This document shows, in pieces, positions 1 to 12,803 of a stretch of 64,000 bases of DNA. Below the pieces are notes generated by a model, which was not told the DNA's origin, searched no databases, and was given only the letters and a program-made list of their open reading frames with translations. Made by a program: the position numbers and the translations under genes. The DNA comes from Dipylidium caninum (lineage: Eukaryota > Platyhelminthes > Cestoda > Cyclophyllidea > Dipylidiidae), in the NCBI GenBank assembly GCA_017562135.1, contig QEYB01001046.1:3658001-3722000 (forward strand), read 5' to 3'. The first letter of the stretch is position 1. Every line of letters starts with the position of its first letter.

Positions 1-3000
1 CGCCCCTCTGTCGACCACGATCCAGAGAGGTCTGCTCCGTCCATCTCGTAAATGTCCCCTTCTTGACTCACATTTGCCTACACCAATAAAATATTCGTGA
101 TCGAGGGCATAGGGTTAACTGTGGCTCTGAATGTGCCGATCATTGTAGCTTACATTTTCCTCAATTTTTGGCTTAGGCATATCCGGTGCGGAGGCGACCC
201 AATCGAACTGACAGTAGCGCAGAATGCAAACATTCATACACACTATGGTGAAGGCGATTAGTGTGCCAATGCTGAGGAACTCAGCCAAAGTGTGAATGTC
301 ACAAAGTAATGTTAGGATAGCTGCGAGTCCTCCGAAGATACCCATTGCAACAATCGGTACCTAAATGATGCGGTAGAAGGGTAACGCTTCACTTATCAAG
401 CAATGAAGTCTTTTAGTGCCAGCTATAGAATTCACTGATTCATTCTTCATGTAATTAACAAAGGAGAGAGTGGGTGCTTCACCTTTAGAGGTAAAAAGCC
501 CCCTTTCCACATATCCACGTCTAGGCAGTTGGTAGTCACAGACAGAAGCTGATAAATTTGTTTATTTATGCATTTATCACATCGTCTGTCAATAATGAAA
601 TTTCCAAACAGATTTACGTGATTTAGACATTGAATTAGTATAATTTAGCGCGTTACTGAAATTCCTGTTGATTTGGAAATTACTGGTTCCTTCATTACCA
701 AAATGTGCTGAATTAAGGGAACATTGAATGAAAAGGCGAATGTCCAGCGTCCACGTATTTACGTGGGCATTTCGTCTACTCGTGCCCGAAAAGGACATGA
801 CACTCTGAGACTCTGGTCCGTCGTGATGCCGCATCGCTTTCGACATCATATTAGGTTAGGTAAACGAAGTGGGCTTAAGCAAGCTTTCGAAGCCGCCTCC
901 ATGTTCCAAAGATAACGAGTGACGGCCTCGGAGTGGCTACTGGCTTGTTTTATAGACCCCTTATAATATTCTTGTAGTAGCATAACTTTGGGCCAGGATG
1001 ATTGCGCGTTAAAAAAACCAAAATGCTGGAGTGAAATTCACTCGGCCATTCTGATGTCCTTCAGCTGGACAACCCAGCCAGGCAGACGGCGTCGCTTGTT
1101 AAGGCCAAACGCAGAGGCGAACGAGTTGAGGACGCGCGGTTGAGGCGCTGGGACCCGGTGGCAATCGATGCCCGTGACCTTAGACGCCAGCCAATCAGTG
1201 ACGAGGGAATGGCCAGTCTGCGGACTGATCGCAATAATACGCACGCTGGTAACTAACATCACTGAAATCTTTTTATCCGACCACGTAAATGCTTTTCAAT
1301 AGAGCAACGGAGCGACGGAGCGAAATGGAGCGTGCACACACACATACACACACACGAACCTTGGTGGAGGGTAGAACGTAGCCTATCCACTCTGGAAGCA
1401 GTCGGTCGGTTGCCATCGCATAGACAATCCGGGGCATCGCATAAAGACTGGTCAAGAGACTGGCACCGATGCCCAAAAGCGACCCGATGCCAGCAACGTA
1501 GGTTGCCCAGGTGATCTCCCGCATTCGCATGGCCGCAGTGAATGCGGCTTGCCTATCTACTGTCCACCACGGCACAAACCGCAAGAGGCTTGAGGATGCC
1601 AGCACAAAGATGAAGGTTACCAAGCTAACGGATATTGCAGTGGCCGCGGGCACCGAATGTTTTGGATCTGCTGCCTCCTCACCACTTACAGTGATTGAAT
1701 CAAAACCAATGAAGGCGTAAAAGCAGGTCCCGGCCCCTGCCATCATCCCACCCACGCCGTAGGGAAAGAAACCACCGTGGGATGTAGGTGAAATCCCATG
1801 CAATGTGGGATCGGGCAGTGCAAACATGAGAATAGTGATTAACACGAGGACACCGAGGTTCAGCAGCGTCATGATTGAATTTACGTGAGCAGAAAGCTTT
1901 GCGCCGAAGCTGAGGACGAGGGCGAGAGCGATCACTGTTCCGGCTCCAAGAAAGTCAGGATACTTCCCCAAGAATTCCGCATTATCAGGAAATCTTCGAA
2001 TGCAAAGATGTTATATAATATCATTGTTCCACCTTAACGTGTCCTCTTTCCGTACTAATGTACTTCAAAATATAACTTAACCAAACGGGGACTTTTCCAC
2101 AACACACAGGGCATGCAATTAAGTTCTTCTTCAAGAATGCACTGCCACAGTAGATGACATGGGCTCTCCTCTAACAGTTGTTTTTCCACACGAATATTAA
2201 CTGCGAGATAACTCACCTCCCGACTGCGGCCATGGTAGCGTTACTGATGCTCGAGTGAGACATCGAGTCGATGGTGGCACTGCAGCCTCGAGCGACACTA
2301 GCTACCGACAAGATGTACTCGAGTATCACGGACCATCCAATTAGAAATGCCAGAAACTCTCCACTGGCAATGTATGTATACGAGTAAGCGGAACCGGCCT
2401 GTGGAAATGCGAGTAAATAGTCAAGTGTACCAATCTTACACACCCGATTGCGTCAAAGTAGCTTCTTTTCATCTACTCTACCAACCGGAGACATCAAAGG
2501 CCACCGGTATACCCTACTTGACATAAGAATACACTTCGGTCAACGCCAAAATGAGAGATGTTTATCCTAAACGTGCTCTAACCTTCGGAATGCGGGCTCC
2601 CAGTTCCGCGTAGCAAAGGGCATTTAAGAAAGCTGTGAAACCAGCAATCAGATAGGAGAGGAAAATTGATGGGCCAGACCGGTCCCGAATAACAGTTCCA
2701 GTTAACACGTAAATGCCGGAGCCCGTCATGTTGCCTATGGTTCGAAGTATCATATTCATGTCAAGTTTTAGTATTTTTATTAACCAATAGAAGGTTACAA
2801 AGGTTTGGAGTGTTCGAATTTAAAAGAAGGCTACATTTCGCCTACTTCTAAGTAGATGGGAAAGCTCAGTGGTTTTAATTTCACAGAAAGTAGCTACCGC
2901 ATCACGACTGGTGTGCTTTCTGCTCGCCAAATTACACTGTTTGCCCGACCATTAAGGAGGCTCAAACAACGTAAGTTAGATGAAAAAATAATACTATTAA

Positions 3001-3329
3001 GTGCTAATTACGAAAGCCCTATCAGTTAAATTATTAAAAGTGTCACCTTTTCTGATATATTCACTTCGGTTAATGGAAACAGTTAAAGGCGACTAAGGGG
3101 AAAAAGAAAGCTGTTAATGCAGTGAACACTCGAAGGAGCAAAACAACGCAAAATGATATGAACGAAAACGAATAGTCTGACCTAAACCCAAAAGCGTGAG
3201 GTCGAAAACGTTGAGGCACCGATTGAGTGGCGTCTCCAGGCTGGACGGTCTGAGTGTTTTCCTCCTCTTCATAGCCTTCCATATCTCCCGGATACGAGTC
3301 TTAGCCCGAGACGAGTAACTTTCACTCAT
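1..3329 (-). CDS. Cationic amino-acid transporter, SLC7A (CAT) family, 3' part cut by window edge
   Basis: Multi-pass plasma-membrane carrier expected to move cationic amino acids such as arginine and lysine. Exons on the minus strand, from the start: 3329-3182, 2734-2583, 2398-2217, 1993-1360, 360-154, and 77 to beyond base 1; phases agree at every join. The chosen start (MSESYSS) precedes the family hallmark TPLNRCL..FDLTLLGLG, then GSGIYVLTG in the first membrane segment, LCYAELGARIPK, AGSAYSYTY and GEFLAFLIGW. The largest exon holds the central helices, with FIGFDSITVSGEEA and RIVYAMATDRLLPEW; the 360-154 exon gives EFLSIGTLIAFT. An in-frame methionine at 3473 is possible, but the added residues look unlike the family. 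The donor after 1360 abuts a GT/CA repeat. Family assignment is secure; substrate is inferred. Confidence 0.9.
1335..1355. repeat. CA/GT dinucleotide repeat beside a splice donor
   Basis: Interrupted CA run on the plus strand, a GT run on the transporter's coding strand. It begins only a few bases inside the intron that starts at 1359, so several extra GT dinucleotides follow the donor used in the model. Confidence 0.9.
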
Positions 3330-4210
3330 GACACCTCGCCTGCCAACCAAGCGAATAAAAAGGTAGATTTGGAGGAAAAGGACTGTCCAGCACCGTCCCT
3401 CCCTCGCCAACCAATGAGCAGACTCGCGGGCTGCTGGGACACGCTTGCTTCCACCCAATGAATATGAGGGCAATGCGTGTTGCTACTTCGGTTCATTTGC
3501 CCTATTTAGGTTCTCACCAGTCCCCTCAGGTGGGTAAGTTTATGGGCTTTCCAAAATAACCACTTTCGAATACCCCGATCCATTTCATTATCTATATCTA
3601 CTCGCCACTGAGACAGTAAGCGTAAAATTTGTTCACCTTTAGCACTCCGAACCTCTCACGTATTCTGGATAGCAGTCCAGATCGCATTAGCAAAAATGAT
3701 AGGAATCTACGGCATGGCAATTGAGACGCACAATTCCCTTCGCCCGCAGGGTGAGAAGATGAGTTGAGAAGGGCACCCCACGCAGCACAAAAGACCAGTA
3801 ATTTTTTTGGAGTAAAAATAATATGTTAAACATTATAATGGGAATGTAAGGCAAGCAAATTCGTGGGAATTCATCACCTCTTACAAATGAAGACTTTTAG
3901 TCATGTTTCAGTTTCCAGTAAACGCAACCGCGAGCACAAGTCCTCACTCGAAAAAAGTAGACAGTGTTTATTTCCTTGATCGTCACCATGTTACCACTCG
4001 ATTTGGCTGTTCTCACCCCGCCCTAATGGCAAATAAGTGGCCAATCAGACTGAAAGTCGACTGGTGAACGCGCTTGCATTCAAACACCCGGGGTATCACA
4101 TCATGTGCAGGCTTTTTATTGGTGGATCCTCCTTCCATTCTGATTGGCTTAGCGCCCACAGCCGATGCGGTGACAGCACGTCAGTCGCGGTGCACTCCGT
4201 GCCTTCCACT
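3330..4210. other. Divergent intergenic region (about 0.88 kb)
   Basis: Lies between the start codons of the transporter (minus) and the TLC-domain gene (plus), so it should hold both 5' UTRs and promoters. I see no conserved TATA box or coding exon. An open frame from 4037 runs into the TLC-domain gene but does not resemble its family upstream of 4211. Confidence 0.6.
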
Positions 4211-7200
4211 ATGGCCATGACGGCGCTGTCGAGTGGAGATGCGGGGGGTCTCCGGTTCTCGATGGAGCCCCGGGAGTACCACACGATTATCCTCACCAGC
4301 TTTCTCATCTGGGCCTTTGTTCATCACGTGGCTTCTCCACTGATCTTCGCTCGCAATGTGTCTTATCGTGCGTTGAGCAAGTACAAAAGGATGGAGTGGG
4401 ACTCCAGGCGAGTTTATAATCAAATACGTCGTTTTTTTATACACTAGCTTTTTCGCATTTTCACCTAATAAGAGCTTTCACATTTGTGCTTATTCATTAC
4501 TGACAAATACTTGTCCTGTAGTCAGCTTACTCTACTCCATGCTAATTATCGTTAAGGTATAGCCATTCGTGGATGAACGATCAAATCCATGTTTATAAAA
4601 GCAGGCGGTAAGGAGAATGATGGTTTTAAAGAACACAGTTGATATTCCACTAATACTGGGCACCACTTGATTTTTCGTCAGCAATCGGTCGCAGTAAAGT
4701 TCTGGAAGGGATCAAAAGTCTGAGCAATTGGGTTTAATCTTTCTTTTATGCCATCATGTCTCCTATCGATCGTTGGCTGCCATTCCTGTGGCGGTGTGTG
4801 CACGTCTGTCTATAAGGGGTTTTGTCACAACTGAACTGAAAAGTGAGTGCCTTCATTCTTCTCGGGTCGATCCTCCCATTGTTTCGCCGCCGTGGTTGGA
4901 ATGTAATGCTCTGTGTATGCTCTGTATTTATTTCGAGGCGGATATTTTTCTTTCACGTAAATGGTATAGTCGACTTTTTTAAGTGAAAATCACACTGTTT
5001 ATTGGTGTGTCCTCAAAAAATGTAAACTCGTCTACTTTAAATCAGTTTATGCATCACCGCTCCGACCACTTACATTTGGTGGAGTTTACTCTTCTGTCTC
5101 CGCTTGTAATCAGCATATGGCTTTTTACTCCGGATTTCAGGGTAGTCTCAACACTTCATGCGACGAGTGTCAGCATCTTGTGTGTCATCGCCTTGGTGAG
5201 GGAAAGGCAGCTTTGGACTGACCCATTTTTGTGAGTTTTCGTCTTTTTAAATTTTTTAAAGAAAAATTAACGCAATACAATTAAGCTAAATTCAATGATT
5301 TCGGCGTGTTTCATTCATTTGCGCCTGACATTTCTTCAAACAGGGATTTCGCTTATGAAAAGGCAAACAAAGGCATCATCATTACAAAATGGTAGTTCGA
5401 TCATAAGTGATAGCACCGCTGTTGTTTTAATCTGTGCGTACATCAGAATGGCTCTATAATGAAGCAGATTCCCCTATGGAAACCTGCCTTGAGCTTCGTT
5501 ATCTTCAGAAGCTTGGTTGCACCCAACACTTGGGTGCAAAAACGCTGCCTGGAATCCACCCATTATGCTGACCTAGAATAGTCTACTCCCTATCGCGATT
5601 ACAGTCTGGTGCGTCTTACGGTCTTTTAATCGCTCACTAATCGCTATTCACAAATCAGAATGTGATAATAAAGGTCACCTTCGGAAACTGCCTATTTTGA
5701 CTCCTGACGAGTTGATTTTTCCGAGAGTGACTCCTGGCGGATGTTGGCGAAACCGGAAGTGGGCGGCAGTGACTTTTGTAACCTTGTCGCCCTCCACTTT
5801 TGTGGCGTCTTTCATCGGCGTGTATATAAGGTCACCAGATGGTGGGTTCATCGGATCCGCCGAACGCATGGGTGCTTTGAGAACATTCGACATCTATATA
5901 TTTCAACAAGCAAATTTGTTTATGGCCAACCTAAAATCGGTAGTAGCTTATCGCAAGGTTGTAGGACGAATCAGTTGGTCTTGTATCGCTTTTTACCCAC
6001 ATCGTCCTCTTCTTTTAGTGGTCAAGGTCGAATCGGTCTTACGGCGTTGTGCATTTCAATTGGTTACTTTTTATGCGGTATGTATTTTTGCGTTTCATTC
6101 CAACGTTTACTTAAAAGCTGAATTATGCTAGCTTTTTATAGAATTCCCTTTCTTATGCACAGCATTATGTGATTGCTTTTTCGTTATTTGGATTCACCCT
6201 CGAAAACGGTTACAGGCGAGCACATTGGTCGATTCTGTTCCCGTAAGAACAAGTTGTTGCAATCAAAGTAAAGGCAATGTTAGGGAGGTAGTTTTAATAA
6301 AATGATTGAGACCAATCTCCAAAAGTATCTGAGTGGACCCATTTCTTGAGGTTTTGAGACATTACGTATCGCCACTTTTGGTCCAACACGTTAATCACAT
6401 TGTAGCACTACTCGACTTTAACGACAGGCGGATGTATCTCACTTGGCCAGTTTGTCTGATCTGTGTGCACTCGACTCTTGGGTTTTGTTGGCGACATATG
6501 TTTTAATGGAGTACTGAGATGTTGGTTCACACAACAGTTTGCTAAACATATTACCGGCCATTAACCAAACTCATAAATATCGGTAAAGAAGTCCCGCTGT
6601 CAACCAGGAAAGGTAGTGGGGTCTACCGCCATTCCGCGATGTTTACGAGGTTACACTCGCGATCGCGATTTCGGTATGCACACACTGGAGCGGTGGCCGC
6701 AGGTGCCGCCAATGTTTGTCCTCATGTGGCGCCTCGCAGGCCCAAGCAGCCCTCCCCACTAGCAGCCAAAAGAATCATTTTAATTACAATTATTTGAAGT
6801 CTAGGCCTACAGAAGCTTTTGGTGAAATCAATTTTTTGCTCTTGTAGACTTAATTTCAATGCCAATCTATTATGACCGAAAAAATCAGATTATATTCACT
6901 ATTCACCATTCCGTCGCTATGGTAGCATTTTACCTCATTTTGGTTAGTTATATCTAATTAACTTATAGAGTGACCTGTTTTTAAAATTCATTCAGATGAA
7001 TTGTTAACACAGGTTTACAGGGTGAGCCTCTTCTTTGGTGTCTATCGTCTTACGACTGAAATTTCAACTCCCTTCACGAACCAACGGTAAGGCCTTTTTT
7101 TATTCTATTATTGCGTATAAAGTAGGAGGTTAGGGGCCAATTTGAATTTTTAGGTCATCTTTAAAAACTACGAGAAAGTACAAAAGTTTTTCTGGCTCAG

Positions 7201-8036
7201 TATGGAGCACATGCTCTAAAAACACATTGTGAATTTACCATAAGATTTGCTTTTTTGCGACTATGTGGATGGTTGACTATGCGAACTCGGAGCCAATTTA
7301 TACCTTGTGGGAGAATTATGTTGCGCTCTCAAAGTAAAAGTAAAATTTGCAGGTATATAAAATTAAATACCGTAAAAAGTGGAAACAATTGTGTAGGAGT
7401 TTTTTCTGTGGTGGAATTCTCCTACATGCTTTTATTTAGGGTTGCATTTCCTTCGATTTCAGATGGTTTTATCGCAAAGTCGGCTACACGTTGGATAAGC
7501 GCCGTGTCGCAATGGTCTCCCTAATCTTCTCGATTTTTTTTGCGATCACACGTAACTTCATGGTCATCCCATACTGGTCGTTTGTGTACTTGATCTACGG
7601 CACACCTAAACATTTGGCTGCTCGCAAATTGTTGCCCGGTATGGACATGGCCTGGCTCATCTCTTCCCTCACATTGGACGTTCTCAATACCTATTGGGCA
7701 TTTATGGTTTACCCCATCGGTTACAAAGCCGCCTACATGCTGTACAAGGCAGACTGGCGTACCGACTTTGATCGGGCAAGAGATCGAATACGTAGCCGCT
7801 TCGTGAGCGCCCGCCGCCATGCTATGAACACTAAGTTGATTGCCTCTCTGCGACGCAGCTCGTCATTTAACCGTATCCAACGGGTGTGGGAAGACTGGTC
7901 CCTTTTTCCTGAAGACTTCACTGAAACCGATCTCTATGCTATGTCCGTATCTGAACGTTCTTCTCCGCTCCGACGTAACTCGCGTGACCGCGGTAGCGAT
8001 AAGGAGGGCAGCCCTCCATTGAGGCCGAATACATAA
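4211..8036 (+). CDS. TLCD4: TLC-domain membrane protein, TLCD4/TMEM56-like, complete (391 aa)
   Basis: Integral membrane protein of the TRAM-LAG1-CLN8 family; relatives are ER/plasma-membrane proteins linked to lipid handling, and the exact reaction is not known. Exons: 4211-4407, 5141-5230, 5344-5391, 6019-6077, 6163-6242, 6889-6942, 7013-7086, 7463-8036. All phases close to 392 codons including stop. Recognisable steps: MEWDSRVVSTLHA, RIGLTALCISIGYFL, the TLC histidine pair in FTIHHSVAMVAFYLIL, RLTTEISTPFTNQRWF, and a final helix with MAWLISSLTLDVLNTYW. The cytosolic tail of about 100 residues is Arg/Ser-rich and much longer than in vertebrate TLCD4. The first intron uses a GC donor. Starts at 4217 or 4262 (MEPREYH) are also possible. 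TMEM115 follows 517 bases downstream on the same strand. Confidence 0.9.
4408..5140 (+). other. GC-AG intron in the TLCD4-like gene
   Basis: The donor reads AG then GCGAGT and the acceptor is TTTCAG. Only this cut joins the conserved EWDSR and VVSTLHA segments in frame; the nearest GT (4412) would put the next exon out of phase. Confidence 0.8.
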
Positions 8037-8553
8037 ATTGCTTAAAGTTGGACGTGGACGATGAGACCAGCAGCGGGGTAACACTGACTTTCAGGAGGAG
8101 GCGGAGTTTATCAGCATCATTGGATTAGTGTTCGCATTTCCTATACTGCTTTCTTACCCAAGTCCCGTTACTGACCTGCTATTTTGTTTATTTTTACACA
8201 TGAATAAAGACACTATGCGTTGATTACTTTGTGCGGCTTCCTGTTCTGGTTTTCTTGGGCACGACGGGGGGGAGCGCGCATGAAATTGCGAACCGGGGTG
8301 GGGGTTGGCATCGTCTGTGTAATTTCGCCGTGATAGAGGTTCTATCAACGTTAACAAACCAGTGAAAAATCCGCGGTGTGATGATAGCATTTGTCGAAAT
8401 AAATAGTAATCATATTAATTTGTTACAGTTTGGCTCGCAAACTGCACAGACAATGGCGTAAAATAAATATGTGCAAGCCAGACCCGAGGCATTTATGACA
8501 AGCTGCAGTAATTTTTGCACTCAGAGTTCATTTAAAAATATTTAATGAGTTGA
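8037..8553 (+). other. Short spacer between TLCD4-like and TMEM115 genes
   Basis: Holds the 3' UTR and poly(A) signal of the upstream gene and the 5' region of TMEM115. No further exon is recognisable. Confidence 0.6.
8203..8208 (+). terminator. Poly(A) signal AATAAA
   Basis: Canonical hexamer 167 bases after the TLCD4-like stop codon and well before the TMEM115 start; the likely cleavage site lies shortly after it. Confidence 0.6.
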
Positions 8554-10483
8554 ATGATAGGCGCGGTAGTGAAATTTGTCGACCTTAACATGCGTGTGCC
8601 CTGTTCGGTTCGGTCGTTTTCTTCCTTCACTGTGTTTGCGGAACTTTTCCTTATACTATTCTTCTTTGATTGCTTTTTTCTTTCTGTTGGAATATGTGAT
8701 AATTTAAAGTTGTCTACATGGTCAATTTACTATCCAAACTTTCAGATCTATCGCTTCCTTACCTTCTTTCTTGTCAACACAAATTTCATTTCATATGCCA
8801 TAGATGCTTTAGGGTTTTTGATATTCGAATTCATATTGAAAAACCGATGGAATACGGCGGAGAAGGTGAAATTCTTGTTGATCACTACATGGTTTCCTGG
8901 AATTATGTGTTTGATATATTACTACATTAAATTTGCGAATTCCAGAACAGAGGCCGACCTCTTTTTCACTGGTGTCCATGGGTCTGCTTCCTTTGTCGCT
9001 GCGACAACTGTTGTTTCTAAGCAAATATTGTACGATGCCTCCTCAAGGTCGAAATTCCAAGTCCTTTGTCGTTATAGCCCTATACTTTATTTACTTTTAG
9101 TTTCATTGTTGCAATTCCTCAACGTTATGCCTTGTATCACTCTTTTTTATTCGTTTTTTGGTCTCTTATGCGGATGGTCTTACTTGAGGTTTTTACAGAA
9201 TCACACTGATGGAAAACGTGGCGACTTTAGAGTCAACTTCTCATTTGTAAGGTAAATTGTTAATAGATTCGGGTCTCAACATGCATTATTATAGGGGATA
9301 ATATCATCGCTCCATTTTCGTTTCATTTTAAGAGGTTTTTGCTTGATGTAGGTAATATCAAATTTTTATAATCAAAATATAGTTTCTTTCCTCGGCCATT
9401 CCAACCGCTCATCGGGATCCCCGTGAACTGTATTTATGCAGCCTTTGTCGCGTTTAAACTATGCCCCAGGATAGAACAGCAGTATGAAATTCTCTCAGCC
9501 TCCTCTTTCTCAAAGGACGTGCCCACCGTTTCTTCTGATGATACTGAGCGTTACAAGTGGGTTTTGCGAATTATTGACTTTGTTCGAAGTGCTGCATTGC
9601 TTTTTATCTGAAAAGCCCATTAATCAATACAACTATTAACTGGTAAATCGGGTTTTTCTCGAACTTTGTTGTAGGGGCAACTACATAGTGTATACCTATG
9701 TGGATTAATGGAGTATAAGTAAGTGTTTCTTAGTGAAAAGATTTCATGTCTACTTGCGCAACCAGTAGTGAAATTCGTCAGCTAAGTCGTTTACTGAAGC
9801 TATTTAGTGTATTCCTCTCTGATTACCATGCAACACTGTAATGTGTAATACGTAAGGGAATTATATCATTGGTTATCTGACGTTATCTTAAGTAGCATTT
9901 TGAACGATGAATTATTCGGTTATTGTTGTTACAATACGCTTCGGTATAATGAAGAATGTCGCCTTGTTGCCTAACATAGTCGTTCGTGGACATTTGTGTG
10001 TAGTATTTGATTCGACTCAGTGATAGAAGATATGACTTCCAATGTCGTGCTGGGTTTTTATGTTAACGATTTTTGATACTTTGGTTAAACGAGGATATTA
10101 TGAAAATTGACGTAAACTCTTATCGTGAAGGCTGCTCAATTTTCGAACTTATGAAAGGTATCGGCGGTGGTGAACTGGAGCTTTATTGCCATAGGTTAAC
10201 CTCATCACAAGGGCCATGGATGAAGAAAAGTGACGCAAACTACCCAAGTGGGATTTGACGCCTCTTTTTGTATTATAGGCGAATTGCCCTGCAAGATCTG
10301 AACGCGCGACTTGCGAGGAAGCCAGAGTTGTCGGAAGAATGGCCCAATCTCTTCGACGACGACACTGGTAGAACACATCTTCCAATCCTGGTAACGAACG
10401 CTCCAACCTCACCGCGGACAACCTCAGCGCAAACAGGAGCCAACGCTAACCAGACACCTGCTGATTCCAACCGCGACACCTAA
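8554..10483 (+). CDS. TMEM115: TMEM115 homologue, rhomboid-like Golgi membrane protein, complete (358 aa)
   Basis: TMEM115 is a Golgi protein of the rhomboid-like pseudoprotease group, implicated in retrograde Golgi-to-ER traffic. Exons: 8554-9251, 9383-9556, 10279-10483, phases consistent; vertebrate proteins are about 350 residues. The large first exon carries the hydrophobic helices, with YYPNFQIYRFLTFF, FFTGVHGSASF and GWSYLRFLQNHTDGKRGDF, the last very close to the family signature. The second exon begins FFPRPFQPLIGIPVN; the last gives RIALQDLNARLARK and an acidic DDD followed by a polar low-complexity tail, as in vertebrates. No rhomboid Ser-His pair is evident, as expected for a pseudoprotease. 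The start could instead be the methionine at 8590. Confidence 0.9.
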
Positions 10484-10954
10484 GCTGTGTGCCTTATTTT
10501 GCGGGGCATGACCTTGACAGATTTCTCCTGTGTGACTTGCGTGGTTTTTTTCTCGTTATTACACTTGTGTTATATGATTGTGTGAAAAGCACGCCTTTTA
10601 ATGATCGGGAGCATTCAGCCACATCCAGTTCAACAAAGCGACTAGATCACTGAGATGTGTTCACGCCCTGCTTCAGTACTGGCAGTAAATAGGTGTCTTC
10701 ATTCAGCCTTATGAAATGGGGCTGAAAATGCAGCTCTCACTTCGTCCAACTATTTGGAAGATTCGCTGTATACAGGAGTCAAAAAAGGACTAGGCTAATG
10801 TGCTCGTCCATGGTCGGTTCGTGGAGCCACGGCTAAGTAAGCACGTAAGTTTTGATGATACGATCAAGCTTCGTTGTAAATTGTAGTCTTCGGTCAAAGT
10901 GTTCTCATTTTAAGGAGAAGGAAAAATGTCAAGGCCATTACTGAAAGGACATAT
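10484..10954. other. Intergenic, 3' flank of TMEM115
   Basis: No exon, RNA gene or clear poly(A) hexamer recognised. I could not find a terminal inverted repeat for the adjoining mariner remnant here. Confidence 0.5.
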
Positions 10955-11625
10955 AGGTCATTGTATGCTATTTAAGTTCGATCAAGGATTGAAGGCAAAA
11001 AAACAATGAAGAAGATTAACGACACCTACGGCGAAGTTCTAAAACCACGCAAGTATTATGCGTGCTTTGAAAAGGTTTAAAAAGGGAAATAGAAATGTCA
11101 GAAATGTTTGAACGAAAGAGACCACCTCCAAATTAGGTGATAGTCTGAGAGCAATGACCGACTCAGATCCCGTCAAACTGTTAGGGAATTATCACGAAGG
11201 TTCGGTTGTCCATGGTTTGCAGTTCAGAATCATCTTTACCGCATACCAAAAGTGTATAGACAAGAAATTAGGATTCCTCACGAATTGACAGAGACGGCAC
11301 TCAATCAGCGGCGCACAATCTGCGCGTCTCTTTTTTCTCGGTATGAAGCCGATCCGTTTTAACGACGAATTGTAACTGGAGATGAGAAGTGAGTTGGTTG
11401 GTTGGCAAACAGTGATTCTACACGAAGAAAAAAATGACGTTTCGACCCATCACTAACAATAAAAGCCCCTGTTTGTGTGTAGTGGGAGTTTGAGGAATCA
11501 TACACCATGAACTGCTTTGACCTGGCCAGACCGTTGCAGCGATAGCTTATTGTAAACAACGATCGGTTTTAGTTAATTACAAAAAAAGATTCTTCAACAC
11601 GATAACGCGAAACCTCGTTCTACCT
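10955..11625 (+). mobile_element. Degenerate mariner-type transposase remnant
   Basis: Translation in shifting frames recovers the mariner order: an N-terminal DNA-binding segment beginning HCMLFKFDQG with INDTYGEV, then a broken linker, the joint motif IPHELTE, ICASLFSRYEADPF, the first catalytic block VTGDEK (about 11367-11384), a block reading GII-HELL-PGQT, and the second catalytic block QHDNAKP (about 11595-11615). Several stops and frame changes interrupt it, and the third catalytic aspartate region (YSPDLAPSD in the family) is not recognisable downstream. The element is dead and truncated. It lies between the convergent TMEM115 and KIF17 genes. Confidence 0.82.
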
Positions 11626-12803
11626 ATATACTAGCAAAAGGTTCAAAAAAGGTAATGGAAGTCATTTCGTTCATTAAAAAGTAGGATTTCTTTAGTAAAT
11701 GATGTTTTTTGCCGAAAAATTGATTACTTTTCGGTTTATATAATATTATCAGGGTGCCTTTCAGAGGGTTGTCCTTCGTAGGCCATGTACACTTGATAAG
11801 AGGCCTTAGTTGTAAGTCGTGACAGTAGAATGTTGTTGATGTTGCTGCAAAAACAGTGCTTCTTTGTCCACAACAAGTGATGGCTGAGTTGTGTAGTCAA
11901 AGTAATTGCAAAAATACGTAGGGAGTCAGTTACGACGCTACAGGGATGCGACCGACACATTACGTGTCTTGGTTGTAGTTTCGCAGGAAGGCTCTCAGAA
12001 GTCCAAACACTTCCTCGATGAGAAGGAATCATTGTGTTTTCCCTTGCCGCCAGCACTGGGTCGCACGGCACTGCCCTGTGCGAGAGAGTTGTTGGAATTG
12101 TTCAGAAAGGACTCTTTACCCTGCTGTGAACGCGCATCTGTCAGTGGGAAGGTCCTCCTGGTTGAACCTATACAAGTTAATGTAAAACAAATACTAATTA
12201 GAGAAAGCATTGTACATAATGTACATAATCCGGCTACGAAGGCATGACTGATAGCCTCCATCCTTTCCAGATTTTTCGCTCGATGCGAAAAACGTAGAGA
12301 TTAATTTTTTCTAAATGAATGAAAATGAAACTTGTGAGGATGCGCATTTTACCACCTAACTTAGGATGCCAAATAATTAAAGGCAATAAAATTATACGAA
12401 ATATTAAAGCAAAACCCCAGTTATTGAAATGAAGGAACGGCGAATATTCATATGACGATTAGGAAAGTGTTGAAGAAGAATAGAGGTACCAGACTTTTAG
12501 GGTTCACTGGCAAATAAAAGGATGTGTGATAAAGTAATCGCTAATAAGCATGGAGATGGGGATGGTGACAAAAGTTGGTAGGGTGAAAAGACTAAATTCT
12601 TTTCGATCAGATATTAAAATCATTAAAGAAAATGGCAAAGCAGATTACGAATATTACTTAGTGAATTTTATTGCCGCAAGTACAGTTGAATTGAAGAAGT
12701 AATACTCATAAGAATAAGGGAGGTGCCACTTTTAATGATGTCTTTGTATATATAAGAAAAACTCGATTACAACAAATGCGAGTAGTAGGGAACAGAAATA
12801 CAC
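11626..12803. other. Intergenic, downstream of KIF17 and of the mariner remnant
   Basis: AT-rich, no supported exon. A reverse-strand AATAAA (plus strand TTTATT at about 12667) lies about 135 bases beyond the KIF17 stop and could be its poly(A) signal. The 3' end of the transposon may extend a little into this stretch but is not recognisable. Confidence 0.5.

Noticed and set aside
1038..1262. A 74-codon minus-strand frame within the transporter locus
   Set aside because: It lies between two exons that join in phase (1360 to 360) and resembles no part of the family.
6361..6515. Possible TLC-domain exon with VQHVNHIVALL
   Set aside because: The exon at 6889-6942 (FTIHHSVAMVAFY) has the family histidine pair and the right phase at both ends.
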